In this document: positions 8,752-16,569 of the stretch, in pieces
Numbering within the stretch: position 1 is the first letter of the stretch
Layout: the number at the start of each line of letters is the position of its first letter
The notes under the pieces: model-generated
Told to the model about the DNA's origin: nothing
Databases searched by the model: none
What the model saw: the letters and a program-made list of their open reading frames with translations, nothing else
Assembly (NCBI RefSeq): GCF_004138335.1
Contig: NZ_RYFW01000001.1
Coordinates: 1,922,001 to 1,986,000 of the forward strand
Source: Peristeroidobacter agariperforans
GTDB taxonomy: Bacteria > Pseudomonadota > Gammaproteobacteria > Steroidobacterales > Steroidobacteraceae
Direction of reading: 5' to 3'
DNA: 64,000 bases
Translations under genes and position numbers: made by a program

Positions 8752-9185
8752 ACTCACTCATCGTGCAATGGACACACGCGCTGGTGCCGCTGCTCCTGAC
8801 GCCTGTGGTCATCGGATTGTTTGTTTGCGTCGCGCTTGCTTGTGTCGATGTGGGCGTGCTCTTCGGTGAGCGGGGGTTCTTGCGCCGGCGTGAACGGCCA
8901 GCGGATGTCGGCGCGGTGGAACGCCGGGCACATCGACGCATCGAGCGCGCGGACATTCTCACTCGCACGTCGCCCATGCTCGGCTTGATGGCCACATTGA
9001 TTTCGCTCGGGCCTGGGCTCAAGGCGCTCAGCAATGGCAGTCTGAACCTGCTAGCCGAAGCGATGCTGACGGCCTTCGACGCCACCGTGCTTGGACTGGC
9101 TGCCGGTGTCGTGGGTTTTATCATCGGTCGGTTGCGACGACGCTGGTACGACGAGGCTTTGCTGCGTTGGGAGCAGCAGTCGTGA
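8748..9185 (+). CDS. ExbB/TolQ/MotA-like proton channel protein
   Basis: A short (145-residue) MotA/TolQ/ExbB-family inner membrane protein. Three helices are predicted, at about residues 12-36, 75-92 and 107-128, with a basic cytoplasmic loop at about 44-70. The family core is seen in TRTSPMLGLMATLISLGPGL, matching the ExbB pattern around the pore helices. These proteins conduct protons to drive a partner. The ATG overlaps the CobN-like stop (ATGA) and follows AAGGAG. The gene overlaps the DUF2149 gene by four bases. No TonB or TonB-dependent receptor is in the window, so the likely partner is the CobN-like protein. That partnership is inference from gene order. Confidence 0.85.
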   Translation: MNSLIVQWTHALVPLLLTPVVIGLFVCVALACVDVGVLFGERGFLRRRERPADVGAVERRAHRRIERADILTRTSPMLGLMATLISLGPGLKALSNGSLNLLAEAMLTAFDATVLGLAAGVVGFIIGRLRRRWYDEALLRWEQQS

Positions 9186-9490
9186 GGCGGCGCTGGAGCA
9201 GTGTGCGATTCGACGAGACACCCGAGGACCCGCAGGCATCGTTGGTCAATCTCGTCGACATCATGTTGGTGTTCATTTGCGGGTTGATCGTTGCGCTGGT
9301 GTCCGCGCAGCCGGTGCTCAACAGCACTCCCAGCAACGCCAACGGCGGCAAGCAAGTCGTTGAGCCGGGCCGTGAGCTCGCAGAACTGCCGGAGGGGCTG
9401 CGCGGCCAGGCTGCGGGCGCTGGCATGGAGCCGGTGGGGCAGGTGTATCGGGACCCCAAAACCGGCAAGTTGATCCTGGTGGGTCAATGA
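9182..9490 (+). CDS. DUF2149 protein, ExbD-like single-span membrane protein
   Basis: 102 residues starting at the GTG at 9182, which overlaps the upstream stop as GTGA. A basic N-terminus (RRRW) precedes one membrane helix at about residues 25-44 that begins NLVDIMLVFICGLIVAL. An aspartate just before a single helix is the layout of ExbD/TolR, which read FIDVMLVLL there. The rest is a small glycine-rich periplasmic tail ending in VYRDPKTGKLILVGQ. Family membership (DUF2149) and the CobN-like/ExbB-like/DUF2149 order are known from other genomes. The ExbD-like role is my inference from this motif. A longer reading from 9167 is possible but lies inside the preceding gene. Confidence 0.8.
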   Translation: MRRRWSSVRFDETPEDPQASLVNLVDIMLVFICGLIVALVSAQPVLNSTPSNANGGKQVVEPGRELAELPEGLRGQAAGAGMEPVGQVYRDPKTGKLILVGQ

Positions 9491-9535
9491 GCGGCTACAA
9501 TGCCTGGCCATCGCCCAGCCATTGTCCTACCGCCC

Positions 9536-10297
9536 ATGAACTCGCCCTTCCTAGACACCGCTCTCGAAGCCGCCCGCGCCGCGGCTGACGTTATCCGTCG
9601 TTACTACCAGAACAATCTGCAGGTCACGATCAAAGCCGACAAGACGCCGGTGACCGACGCGGACGTGGAGACCGAGAAAGTCATCCGCAGCATCATCAGC
9701 TCGCGCTTTCCTTCGCACGGTTTTTACGGCGAGGAGACCGGGCAGAGCGCGATGGATGCGGAATATCTGTGGCTGGTCGATCCCATCGATGGCACCAAGG
9801 CGTTCGTGCGCGAGTATCCGATGTTCTCCACGCAGATCGCGCTCATGCATCGTGGCCAGCTCATCGTCGGCGTGTCATCGGCGCCGGTGTATGGAGAGCT
9901 GGCCTGGGCAGAGATCGGCAAGGGCGCGTGGTTGAACGACAAGCCGATCAAGGTGAGCGAGATCGATTCGGTCGAGGCGGGCGCGATCTCCGGCGGTAAT
10001 TTGAAAACATTGGCGAACGGCCCGCGTTGGGATCGTTACGGCAAGCTGGTCGTGCGCGCTCATCGCATCCGCGGCTATGGCGATTTCCTTCACTATCACT
10101 TGCTGGCGGCTGGCAAGATCGACGTTGTCATCGAGTCGGATGTGAACATCCTGGACGTTGCCGCGTGCTCGGTGATCGTCGCGGCCGCGGGTGGCAAGTT
10201 CACCGATCTCGATGGCAAGGCGCTGACGCTGGAGACGACATCGGTGCTCGCGGCGAACGGCAAGTTACATTCGACAGTGCTGAGCGCGCTGGCCTGA
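9536..10297 (+). CDS. Inositol-monophosphatase-family phosphatase (possibly histidinol-phosphatase)
   Basis: 253 residues of the lithium-sensitive, magnesium-dependent phosphatase family. Metal-binding motifs are visible: GEET, then WLVDPIDGTKAF, and the C-terminal NILDVAACSVIVAAAGG carrying the third aspartate. Members hydrolyse inositol phosphate, 3'-phosphoadenosine phosphate (CysQ) or histidinol phosphate (HisN). The sequence around YGDFLHYHLLAAGKIDVVI looks closer to the HisN/ImpA branch than to CysQ, but I would not assign the substrate. I chose the ATG at 9536 because the preceding 12 codons are outside the family pattern. It lies 45 bases after the DUF2149 gene and may share its transcript. 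Confidence 0.82.
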   Translation: MNSPFLDTALEAARAAADVIRRYYQNNLQVTIKADKTPVTDADVETEKVIRSIISSRFPSHGFYGEETGQSAMDAEYLWLVDPIDGTKAFVREYPMFSTQIALMHRGQLIVGVSSAPVYGELAWAEIGKGAWLNDKPIKVSEIDSVEAGAISGGNLKTLANGPRWDRYGKLVVRAHRIRGYGDFLHYHLLAAGKIDVVIESDVNILDVAACSVIVAAAGGKFTDLDGKALTLETTSVLAANGKLHSTVLSALA

Positions 10298-10298
10298 G

Positions 10299-11069
10299 CT
10301 ATTTTTTCCGCCAGCGGATCTCGGCGGCGGTCAGCTCGCCCACGACAACCTGATTCAGCGATTCGGGCGTGACGGACTCTTCGTTCGTCAGCGGAATGCG
10401 GCCGCCCATCAGCTCGGCATGGGTCTGGGGCAAGCGCGGCTCTTTGGTGGGCTCTGCGTAGCCGAACGGATGGATGGGCTGGCTGGTGCGCGGATCGTAC
10501 TTGTCGGTCGCGCCCAATGTATGTAACAACTCGTGCGCAGTGATCATGTCGTTCGAGCCGGTCATCGATCGGTCGGCGAAGACATTCACGACACCGTACA
10601 AGCCTTTCTGCATGCCGATGGAGTGGGCCAGCGTCGGTGTCAGCGCCGGGTCGTGATAGACGACGAAGAGCTTGATGTCGGGCGCGACGCCGGGCCCGTC
10701 CGGCGCTTGCCAGGCCCAATACCGCATGCGCAGGCTCCACCACATGATGCTGAATACGTTCGCGTCACGATCCAGGGCGGGCGGCACGTCGTGCAGTTGG
10801 GGCGCGGCTTTGAACCGGATCGGCCGTTGCAGCGGCAGCTCCCAGAAGCTCGCTTCTTCCTCGAAGAAGTCTTCCAGGGCCTGGAAGCGATCCGGCTTCA
10901 GGCTGCCGATGAACTGCCCGGTGGCCGGGCTGCCGTCGCCGTCGATGGGATAGATGGTCACGCGCAGCGGGATGTTCCAGTCCGTCGAGTACACGCGATC
11001 GAAATACGTGTTCAGCGCGACGACGAGCAGGATCAGCAGCAGGACCAAGATGCGGAGATTGCGCCACAT
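10299..11069 (-). CDS. Exported HExxH putative zinc metalloprotease, unknown role
   Basis: 256 residues with an N-terminal signal anchor (RNLRILVLLLILLVVALNTYF) and a predicted periplasmic body. A zinc-protease-type motif, TAHELLHTLGATDKYD, occurs at about residues 180-195, with the two HExxH histidines and acidic residues after it. The segment FVVYHDPALTPTLAHSIGMQ and later KEPRLPQTHAELMGG are also striking. I do not recognise a characterised family; similar single-domain proteins are usually annotated as hypothetical. It converges on the phosphatase gene with only one base between the stop codons, and it follows the CPXCG gene on the same strand. Protease activity is an inference from the motif alone. 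Confidence 0.7.
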   Translation of the reverse strand: MWRNLRILVLLLILLVVALNTYFDRVYSTDWNIPLRVTIYPIDGDGSPATGQFIGSLKPDRFQALEDFFEEEASFWELPLQRPIRFKAAPQLHDVPPALDRDANVFSIMWWSLRMRYWAWQAPDGPGVAPDIKLFVVYHDPALTPTLAHSIGMQKGLYGVVNVFADRSMTGSNDMITAHELLHTLGATDKYDPRTSQPIHPFGYAEPTKEPRLPQTHAELMGGRIPLTNEESVTPESLNQVVVGELTAAEIRWRKK

Positions 11070-11116
11070 GCGCCGACGTTACCCGCTCACCGCCGGCCGG
11101 CCCCGCGCGACAGGTC

Positions 11117-11302
11117 TCAGTTCGCGGATTCGACCCGCAATTCGGTGAGCTCGCCGCCTTCGGCGCTGTAATAAACGGTCATGGGCTGGCAACAGACGGA
11201 GCAATCCTCGATGTATTCCTGCGATTCGACCGACAGGTCCAGGAACAGCATGATGGATTCGCCGCAATGGGGGCAGGTGGTTTCAGCAGTCGTTTCGAGC
11301 AT
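11117..11302 (-). CDS. CPXCG-motif cysteine-rich protein
   Basis: A 61-residue protein with two cysteine pairs: CPHCGE near the N-terminus and CSVCCQP after an acidic stretch (SQEYIEDC). It probably forms a zinc ribbon. Matches the small CPXCG-motif family found widely in Gammaproteobacteria, whose function is not established. It is short but credible because the codons around the cysteines match the family closely. It lies between yraN and the HExxH gene on the same strand, with gaps of about 50 bases, which allows a shared transcript. Confidence 0.82.
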   Translation of the reverse strand: MLETTAETTCPHCGESIMLFLDLSVESQEYIEDCSVCCQPMTVYYSAEGGELTELRVESAN

Positions 11303-11358
11303 GACGATTTCTCTGGCGCACCGAGGCGCGTCGCTGGCCTCAGCGACGTTCGATCAGG

Positions 11359-11727
11359 CTACAGCGTGAACGCGTTCTTGATCCAGTCCACTGTCGCTTT
11401 CGGCTCGCCGGTGGTGATGGCAACCACGTCAAAACGCGCCGGGTAACGCCGGAGTTCGGCCCGTTTCATCCGCAAATGCTCGGCTGCGAGCACGAGCCGG
11501 TGCTGCTTCTTCCAGTCCACTGAGGCGGCTGCGCCGCCGTAGTCGTTGTTGGCTCGCGTGCGAACTTCGACGAGCACCAATACCTCGCGCTCCATCATCA
11601 CTAGATCGAGCTCGCCCATCTTGCAGCGATAGTTGCGAATGAGCGGCTTGAGCCCGTGCGCAAGCAGATGCGCCAGCGCCAGCTCCTCGCCGAGCTGCCC
11701 GATGGCCTTGCGCTCGCGATCGTCCAT
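11359..11727 (-). CDS. YraN-family (UPF0102) endonuclease-like protein
   Basis: 122 residues of the YraN/UPF0102 family, which has the fold of Holliday junction resolvases and archaeal endonucleases. The core is visible: IGQLGEELALAHLLAHG, then NYRCKMGELDLVMMEREVLVLVEVRTR, with the E-x-D and E-V-R/K residues of a nuclease site. The start is the ATG at 11727, which gives the usual length. The frame extends 61 codons upstream without family similarity. YraN often sits beside rsmI and lpoA. Here those two genes are about 1-3 kb to the right, separated by the DUF72 gene, so the neighbourhood is partly kept. Confidence 0.87.
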   Translation of the reverse strand: MDDRERKAIGQLGEELALAHLLAHGLKPLIRNYRCKMGELDLVMMEREVLVLVEVRTRANNDYGGAAASVDWKKQHRLVLAAEHLRMKRAELRRYPARFDVVAITTGEPKATVDWIKNAFTL

Positions 11728-11899
11728 GGTCCACTCCGCCGCCTTGAGATGGCACCAGCGTGCCTGCGCAGCGTAGCCGCGGACGGCCGCATTTCTCGAC
11801 GAAGCGAGCCTAAATGCGCGCTCGCTCCGGGGTGATTTGCTGTACAGCCAGGGCGGTTGCGAGAGGAACCGCGTGGCACGACCGTGAGTTGGCTCGATT

Positions 11900-12700
11900 G
11901 TGACAAGCAAGTCTCGAGCTAAGAAGCCGCGTTCGCGGCCGGCGGCGAAAGGTGGGTCGACGAAGTTGTTCGTCGGCGTAGCGGGGTGGTCGATTCCGTC
12001 GAGATATCAATCGGAGCTTCCAGCTGAGGGTTCTCACCTCGAACGATACGCACAGCGCCTGAGTGCGGTCGAGATCAACAGCTCGTTCTATCGCCACCAT
12101 CGTGCGCAGACGTACGCTCGCTGGGCGCAGAGCGTTCCGAAGGGCTTCCGATTCGCGGTCAAGGCGCCGCAGGCATTCACGCACGAGGGTTCGCTTGCTG
12201 CTCGCGCGGATGTGCTCGGACAGTTTGCGGAAGAGATTGCTGGCCTGGGCGAGAAGCTCGGCGTGATTCTCGTGCAATTGCCACCGAAGCTGGAGTTCGA
12301 TGCCGTGGCGACGCGTCGTTTCTTCCGATCGATGCGCAAACGAATCGATGTGCGGTACGCGTGTGAGCCGCGCCATCCGAGTTGGGGCGCCGAGCGAGCC
12401 GATCGTTTGCTCACCGAGCTATCTGTGGCCCGCGTCGCGGCCGATCCGCCGTTATGGCCGGGCGGGAATCAGCCTGGTGGCGATCGCAGATGCGTGTACT
12501 TCCGATGGCATGGCCAGCCGAAAAAGTACTTCTCCGACTACGGTCGCGAGTGCCTCGCCATGCTTCAGCAGCAGATCATGGCGGCGAAGGCATCGGAAGC
12601 ATGGGCGATCTTCGACAACACCGCCCATGGATATGGGTTAGGAAATGCGCTGTCGCTCACGAGCGCATTACTGCGCCGACGCCGTCGCCGCCGTTCCTAA
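11900..12700 (+). CDS. DUF72-family protein
   Basis: 266 residues starting with GTG. The DUF72 (TIM-barrel-like, YecE) pattern is clear: VGVAGWSIPSRYQ, VEINSSFYRHHRAQTYARWA, the strand GFRFAVKAPQAFTH, ILVQLPPKLEFD and the C-terminal IFDNTAHGYGLGNAL. The biochemical function of the family is unknown. A lysine- and arginine-rich N-terminus and an arginine run (LLRRRRRRRS) at the very end are unusual features of this copy. The end overlaps the 3' end of lpoA on the other strand by 33 bases, and the arginine run lies in that overlap. Confidence 0.85.
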   Translation: MTSKSRAKKPRSRPAAKGGSTKLFVGVAGWSIPSRYQSELPAEGSHLERYAQRLSAVEINSSFYRHHRAQTYARWAQSVPKGFRFAVKAPQAFTHEGSLAARADVLGQFAEEIAGLGEKLGVILVQLPPKLEFDAVATRRFFRSMRKRIDVRYACEPRHPSWGAERADRLLTELSVARVAADPPLWPGGNQPGGDRRCVYFRWHGQPKKYFSDYGRECLAMLQQQIMAAKASEAWAIFDNTAHGYGLGNALSLTSALLRRRRRRRS

Positions 12701-14554
12701 CGGCAGCGCCCGGCCACCGGAGACTTTGGCCCAGTCGAGCTCTCGTTTGACGTGGCCTTGCTCGTCGACGGACAACAATCCTGTCATGCCTGGAATCGCG
12801 TGCGCGCTGCCGGTTTGGCCGGCCTTGAGCAGGGGCACGATGCGGCAGGCGTCGAAGCCGAAAGCATACAAACGGCCGCGGCCTCGGGCGCGGACGGGCC
12901 AGTGGCGCGTGAGGGCGCTACGAAGCTGAGTCGAAGCGGCGTCGGGGGAAATGACCCACGGCATATCTGGAAAGATCACGCCTTCCAGATCGTTGTTTGC
13001 TTGCGTGTCCGGCTCGAAGATGTCCGAAGTTGCATAGATGGGCAGGTCGCCGGCCAGATGAAATTTCAGGCCCGGACGAATCGAACGACCCTGCACCGGC
13101 TGCGCGCCGACAAAGATGAACTGCGCGTCACCGCGACGGCGCGGTTCGAACTCCATCCGGGTGCCGAGCGCGGTGAACAGTGAATTGGCGCGAGCACGGC
13201 TCTCGTCGATCAGCAACAGATCGGTAATGGGTTGCGAGAAGTCCCGCGCCGACGGGTCATAAAACGTCAGGCCCGCGATCTGTCCGCCCAACGTTTTCAG
13301 CTCGGTGTCGAACGCACGAAACACGCGCTGACCCCATTCGTTGTTCGGCAACAGCACCAACCCTCGCATGCGGCCGTCTGCAGTCACGCGTTGCGCAACC
13401 TGCCGTGCTTCTTCTTCCGGATCGAGCGAATACTGGAACAACAACGGCGGCGAAGAAACATTGTCCGCGGTCTGATTCAGCGTGAGCGTGAGCACGGAGA
13501 CCTCGCCCGAGGTCGCAATTGCCGTTACTTCTTCCTTGGTCAGCGGGCCGACGACGAACTGCGCGCCATCGGCAACAGCTTTGCGATAGGCGGTGGTCGC
13601 GCCCATCTCCGCCGAGTCATAAACATTCAACATCGGCCGACGGCTCGCCTCCTGCTGCAGCAAAGCCGCGAGGAAACCATCGCGAACCGCCATGCCTGCG
13701 GCCTGCTGACGACCCGACAGCGGCAGAATCAGCGCGATCTGGGTCGGATAATCCAGCCCGACGCTCAACTGAGGCAGCACGTCTTCGGAGATCAACGAAT
13801 TCGCCGGATGGGTCGGATAGCGATTGCGCCACTGCGCGATGTCTTCGTTCGCGGAGAACGGATTGCGAGCAGTCACGAGCGCCGCGCGACCCAGGTCGAG
13901 CCAGCCTGCGAGTGTCGTGCTCGCGCCGGCCGGAGGTGTGAAGTCAGCGTTGCCGGCCGCGCTCTTTTGCAAGCCCTGCCAGATCATGCGCTGGTTGGCG
14001 CGAATATCTTCCTTGCTCGTCAGCGCACGCTCGCGCTCGAGTGCGGCACTGATTGCCGCAGCCGGCCGGCTCAGCGCAAACAACGAGCGGGCGCGAAGTT
14101 CGAGCACATCGGAAGACAATTCGCTGGGAACCGGCTGAGGAATGCGATCCAGCTCGGCGAGCGCCTTGTCGCCCCTGCCGCCACGCAGTGCCAGCTCGGC
14201 AGTCACGAGTGAGCGCAAACCGAAATCAGCGCGAGGCAGCGACGCGCTGACTTGATTCAACAGCGTCGTGGCTTGGGCCGTGTCGTCACCTCGAACGTAT
14301 TCACGAGCAGCGCGCAGCAGGAAGCGATCGCGCAAGTCGCCAGGCGACTGTGCAGCCAGAGCTTCGTACACGCGGGCGGCGCCCTTGTAGTCGCCCTTTC
14401 CAGACAGGGCTTCGGCCTGATCGACTTGCCGGTCGGCGACGACGCTCGGGGTTTCCGGGGCGACGGGTGTGACTTCGCATGCGGTGAGGCCGATCGCCAG
14501 TATGATGGTGGCGATGCCATTCATCGCAAATCGAGCCGTCTTTGTGCCATTCAT
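12668..14554 (-). CDS. lpoA: Outer-membrane lipoprotein LpoA, activator of PBP1A
   Basis: 628 residues with a lipoprotein signal ending in the lipobox LTAC, so it should be anchored by lipid in the outer membrane. The N-terminal third has helical TPR-like repeats (SGKGDYKGAARVYEALAAQSP). The rest is a periplasmic-binding-protein-like domain (IALILPLSGRQQAAGMAVRDG and QFVVGPLTKEEVTAI), the LppC/LpoA architecture. In known Gammaproteobacteria LpoA reaches through the peptidoglycan to activate PBP1A. The start is the ATG at 14554; a second ATG at 14524 would also keep the signal. Upstream codons are not signal-like. It is divergent from rsmI, its usual neighbour, with 54 bases between. Confidence 0.9.
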   Translation of the reverse strand: MNGTKTARFAMNGIATIILAIGLTACEVTPVAPETPSVVADRQVDQAEALSGKGDYKGAARVYEALAAQSPGDLRDRFLLRAAREYVRGDDTAQATTLLNQVSASLPRADFGLRSLVTAELALRGGRGDKALAELDRIPQPVPSELSSDVLELRARSLFALSRPAAAISAALERERALTSKEDIRANQRMIWQGLQKSAAGNADFTPPAGASTTLAGWLDLGRAALVTARNPFSANEDIAQWRNRYPTHPANSLISEDVLPQLSVGLDYPTQIALILPLSGRQQAAGMAVRDGFLAALLQQEASRRPMLNVYDSAEMGATTAYRKAVADGAQFVVGPLTKEEVTAIATSGEVSVLTLTLNQTADNVSSPPLLFQYSLDPEEEARQVAQRVTADGRMRGLVLLPNNEWGQRVFRAFDTELKTLGGQIAGLTFYDPSARDFSQPITDLLLIDESRARANSLFTALGTRMEFEPRRRGDAQFIFVGAQPVQGRSIRPGLKFHLAGDLPIYATSDIFEPDTQANNDLEGVIFPDMPWVISPDAASTQLRSALTRHWPVRARGRGRLYAFGFDACRIVPLLKAGQTGSAHAIPGMTGLLSVDEQGHVKRELDWAKVSGGRALPLGTAATASAQ

Positions 14555-14608
14555 TTCCACTGCAACCTCTCGGCGTGAGCCGCGGACGGCATTATATAGG
14601 GCAACTGC

Positions 14609-15493
14609 ATGAGCGCTGGTTTTAGCACCGAATCTGCGGTGGCGGCCGGCACGCTCTACGTCGTGGCCACGCCGATAGGCAATCTCGGCGACCTCAGCGC
14701 GCGGGCGCGCGAGGTGTTGTCGGGCGTTCAGCTGATCGCAGCCGAAGATACGCGGCACACCCGACAAATGTTGCAAGCATTCGGGATCGATACTGCGCTT
14801 ACTTCGTTGCACGAGCACAACGAGATGCACAAGAGCGAGACGCTCATCACACGTTTGCTCGCCGGGGAATCCATCGCGCTGGTTTCGGATGCGGGCACGC
14901 CGCTGATCAGCGATCCAGGCTTCGACCTCGTCGCAACGGCTCGCGCCCGTGGTGTTTCGATTGCAGTTGTGCCCGGACCGTGCGCGGCCATCGCGGCGTT
15001 GTCGATTGCGGGTCTGCCGACCGATCGATTCGCTTTCGAAGGCTTTTTGCCCGCGAAAAACGCAGCTCGCGTGTCTCGGCTACGAGCATTGGCGAGCGAA
15101 CAACGTACGATGATCTTCTACGAGGCGCCGCATCGCCTGTCCGAAGTTCTGCGCGATATGGCGGCGGAATTGGGCGGCGAGCGTTCAGCCTCGGTGAGTC
15201 GCGAGCTCACCAAGCGTTTCGAGACGACATACACCGGCACTCTTGCGCAGCTGTGCGAAATCGCCGAAAAAAATGCCGATATGTCACGCGGCGAAATCGT
15301 CATCGTCGTCAGTGGCAACCCCAGCGAAGCGAGTGCTGCGCAGTGCTTGAGTGCAGACCAGCTGCTACGCGCGCTGATGGAAGAGCTCTCTCCGTCGCAG
15401 GCCGCGAAAGTAGCGGCAAAGCTCAGCGGCGAGAAGCGCAGCGACCTTTATGCGCGCGCCATGCAGTTGAGCGGCGGCAAACGCGACGAATAA
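14609..15493 (+). CDS. rsmI: 16S rRNA (cytidine(1402)-2'-O)-methyltransferase
   Basis: 294 residues of the RsmI branch of the tetrapyrrole methylase fold, which methylates the 2'-O of C1402 in the ribosomal decoding centre using S-adenosylmethionine. Typical motifs are TLYVVATPIGNLGDLSARA, AAEDTRHTRQML, ALVSDAGTPLISDPGF and the loop VPGPCAAIAALSIAGLPTD. The length is normal. The promoter region is the 54-base gap shared with lpoA. The rnpB promoter lies at the very end of this gene, so rsmI and rnpB are packed with 18 bases between stop and RNA start. Confidence 0.94.
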   Translation: MSAGFSTESAVAAGTLYVVATPIGNLGDLSARAREVLSGVQLIAAEDTRHTRQMLQAFGIDTALTSLHEHNEMHKSETLITRLLAGESIALVSDAGTPLISDPGFDLVATARARGVSIAVVPGPCAAIAALSIAGLPTDRFAFEGFLPAKNAARVSRLRALASEQRTMIFYEAPHRLSEVLRDMAAELGGERSASVSRELTKRFETTYTGTLAQLCEIAEKNADMSRGEIVIVVSGNPSEASAAQCLSADQLLRALMEELSPSQAAKVAAKLSGEKRSDLYARAMQLSGGKRDE

Positions 15494-15498
15494 GTCTG

Positions 15499-15504
15499 TA
15501 TCAT
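15499..15504 (+). promoter_or_regulatory. Candidate -10 element of rnpB
   Basis: TATCAT, preceded by TG, lies seven bases before the deduced 5' end of the RNase P RNA, a good fit for a sigma-70 -10 element. No good -35 hexamer is seen at normal spacing. It falls just after the rsmI stop codon. Confidence 0.5.
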
Positions 15505-15511
15505 GCGCGGC

Positions 15512-15892
<381 letters not shown>

Positions 15893-15981
15893 TTTTTCTT
15901 TTCGCTCCCAGCTGTTGCTGGAGCTGGCTACTAACGCTGCCCACGCTTCCGGGCACCCGAGCCAACGCCAGAGGCGGAGGA

Positions 15982-16119
15982 CAGGGCGGGGTCCCTCCTT
16001 CCGGCAGCTTTTCGGCACGGGGATGGGGTCGAAACCGCAGGGCTCATCATGGACGTGCGGTGAGGAGCGCAATGCGCTCCGGCCGGCGCCCCGGTGCCGG
16101 AAGGAGGGGCCCCGCCCTG
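15982..16119. repeat. Long inverted repeat (25-base arms) downstream of rnpB
   Basis: Arms at 15982-16006 and 16095-16119 are complementary over 25 bases with a single T/G position, which would still pair as G-U in RNA. The 88-base loop contains a second perfect small hairpin, GGAGCGC-AAT-GCGCTCC, at 16064-16080. No open frame here looks like a protein. It may be a structured RNA, part of a dispersed palindromic repeat, or a remnant of a mobile palindrome. Nothing in the window repeats it. Confidence 0.75.
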
Positions 16120-16497
16120 GCCTTCGCCCGCCACCGACGCCTCCGCACAGAAGCGTTAAATTTTAATAAATGTTGCTCAGGTCAAAGCCTCCTTAGAAGG
16201 CCGACTTAACCGTAACTGTCGATAAATTCCTGACGAACCTCGCGGCCACAATCGGCCCGATTTCGGCCCCGAAACGGCCGCCCTCCGCCCCGCGATTGCG
16301 CATTTCCGCGGCTTAAGGTTTTCCCTGTACTGGTTGGAATCACAGGTGGGGACAAACCCTGGTACTCGTGCCGCGGCACGCAAAGAACGTTTGCTAACCC
16401 ACTGATTTCTGTCAGACCGCTTTTGTCCAGTTTCCGGGTGGGTCCCAGCTTAGCGTTCTAAGTGCCTGTCGCTAAACAGGAAATGCCCCAGATTTTT
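16120..16497. other. Non-coding stretch upstream of the mraZ promoter
   Basis: No credible gene. It holds a short AT-rich patch near 16156-16172, a small stem TTAGCG/CGCTAA at 16450-16475 just upstream of the mraZ -35 element, and otherwise nothing I can name. The short open frames here have arginine/proline-rich shadow-type composition and no recognisable motif. Confidence 0.5.
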
Positions 16498-16526
16498 TTG
16501 ACCCGCGAGACCACGGTACCTATAGT
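16498..16526 (+). promoter_or_regulatory. Sigma-70 promoter of the dcw cluster (mraZ promoter)
   Basis: The -35 TTGACC at 16498-16503 and -10 TATAGT at 16521-16526 are separated by exactly 17 bases. It lies 44 bases before the mraZ ATG and immediately upstream of the MraZ boxes. This is the best sigma-70 promoter match in the window. Confidence 0.85.
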
Positions 16527-16535
16527 GCAACTCGG

Positions 16536-16568
16536 TGGGAAAAAGTGGGAATGCGTGGGTTAGTGGGG
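16536..16568 (+). promoter_or_regulatory. MraZ operator: repeated TGGG boxes
   Basis: TGGGA at 16536, TGGGA at 16546 and TGGGT at 16556 are spaced exactly ten bases apart, followed by TGGGG at 16564. Known MraZ operators consist of TGGGN repeats with five-base spacers, and MraZ represses its own cluster through them. The boxes lie between the -10 element and the mraZ start. The last one overlaps the likely ribosome-binding region. Confidence 0.88.
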
Positions 16569-16569
16569 C

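Noticed and set aside
14555-14608. Possible TATAAT-like promoter elements between lpoA and rsmI
   Set aside because: A TATATA/TATAAT stretch is present near 14589-14596, but I found no -35 element at proper spacing on either strand, so I do not list a promoter.
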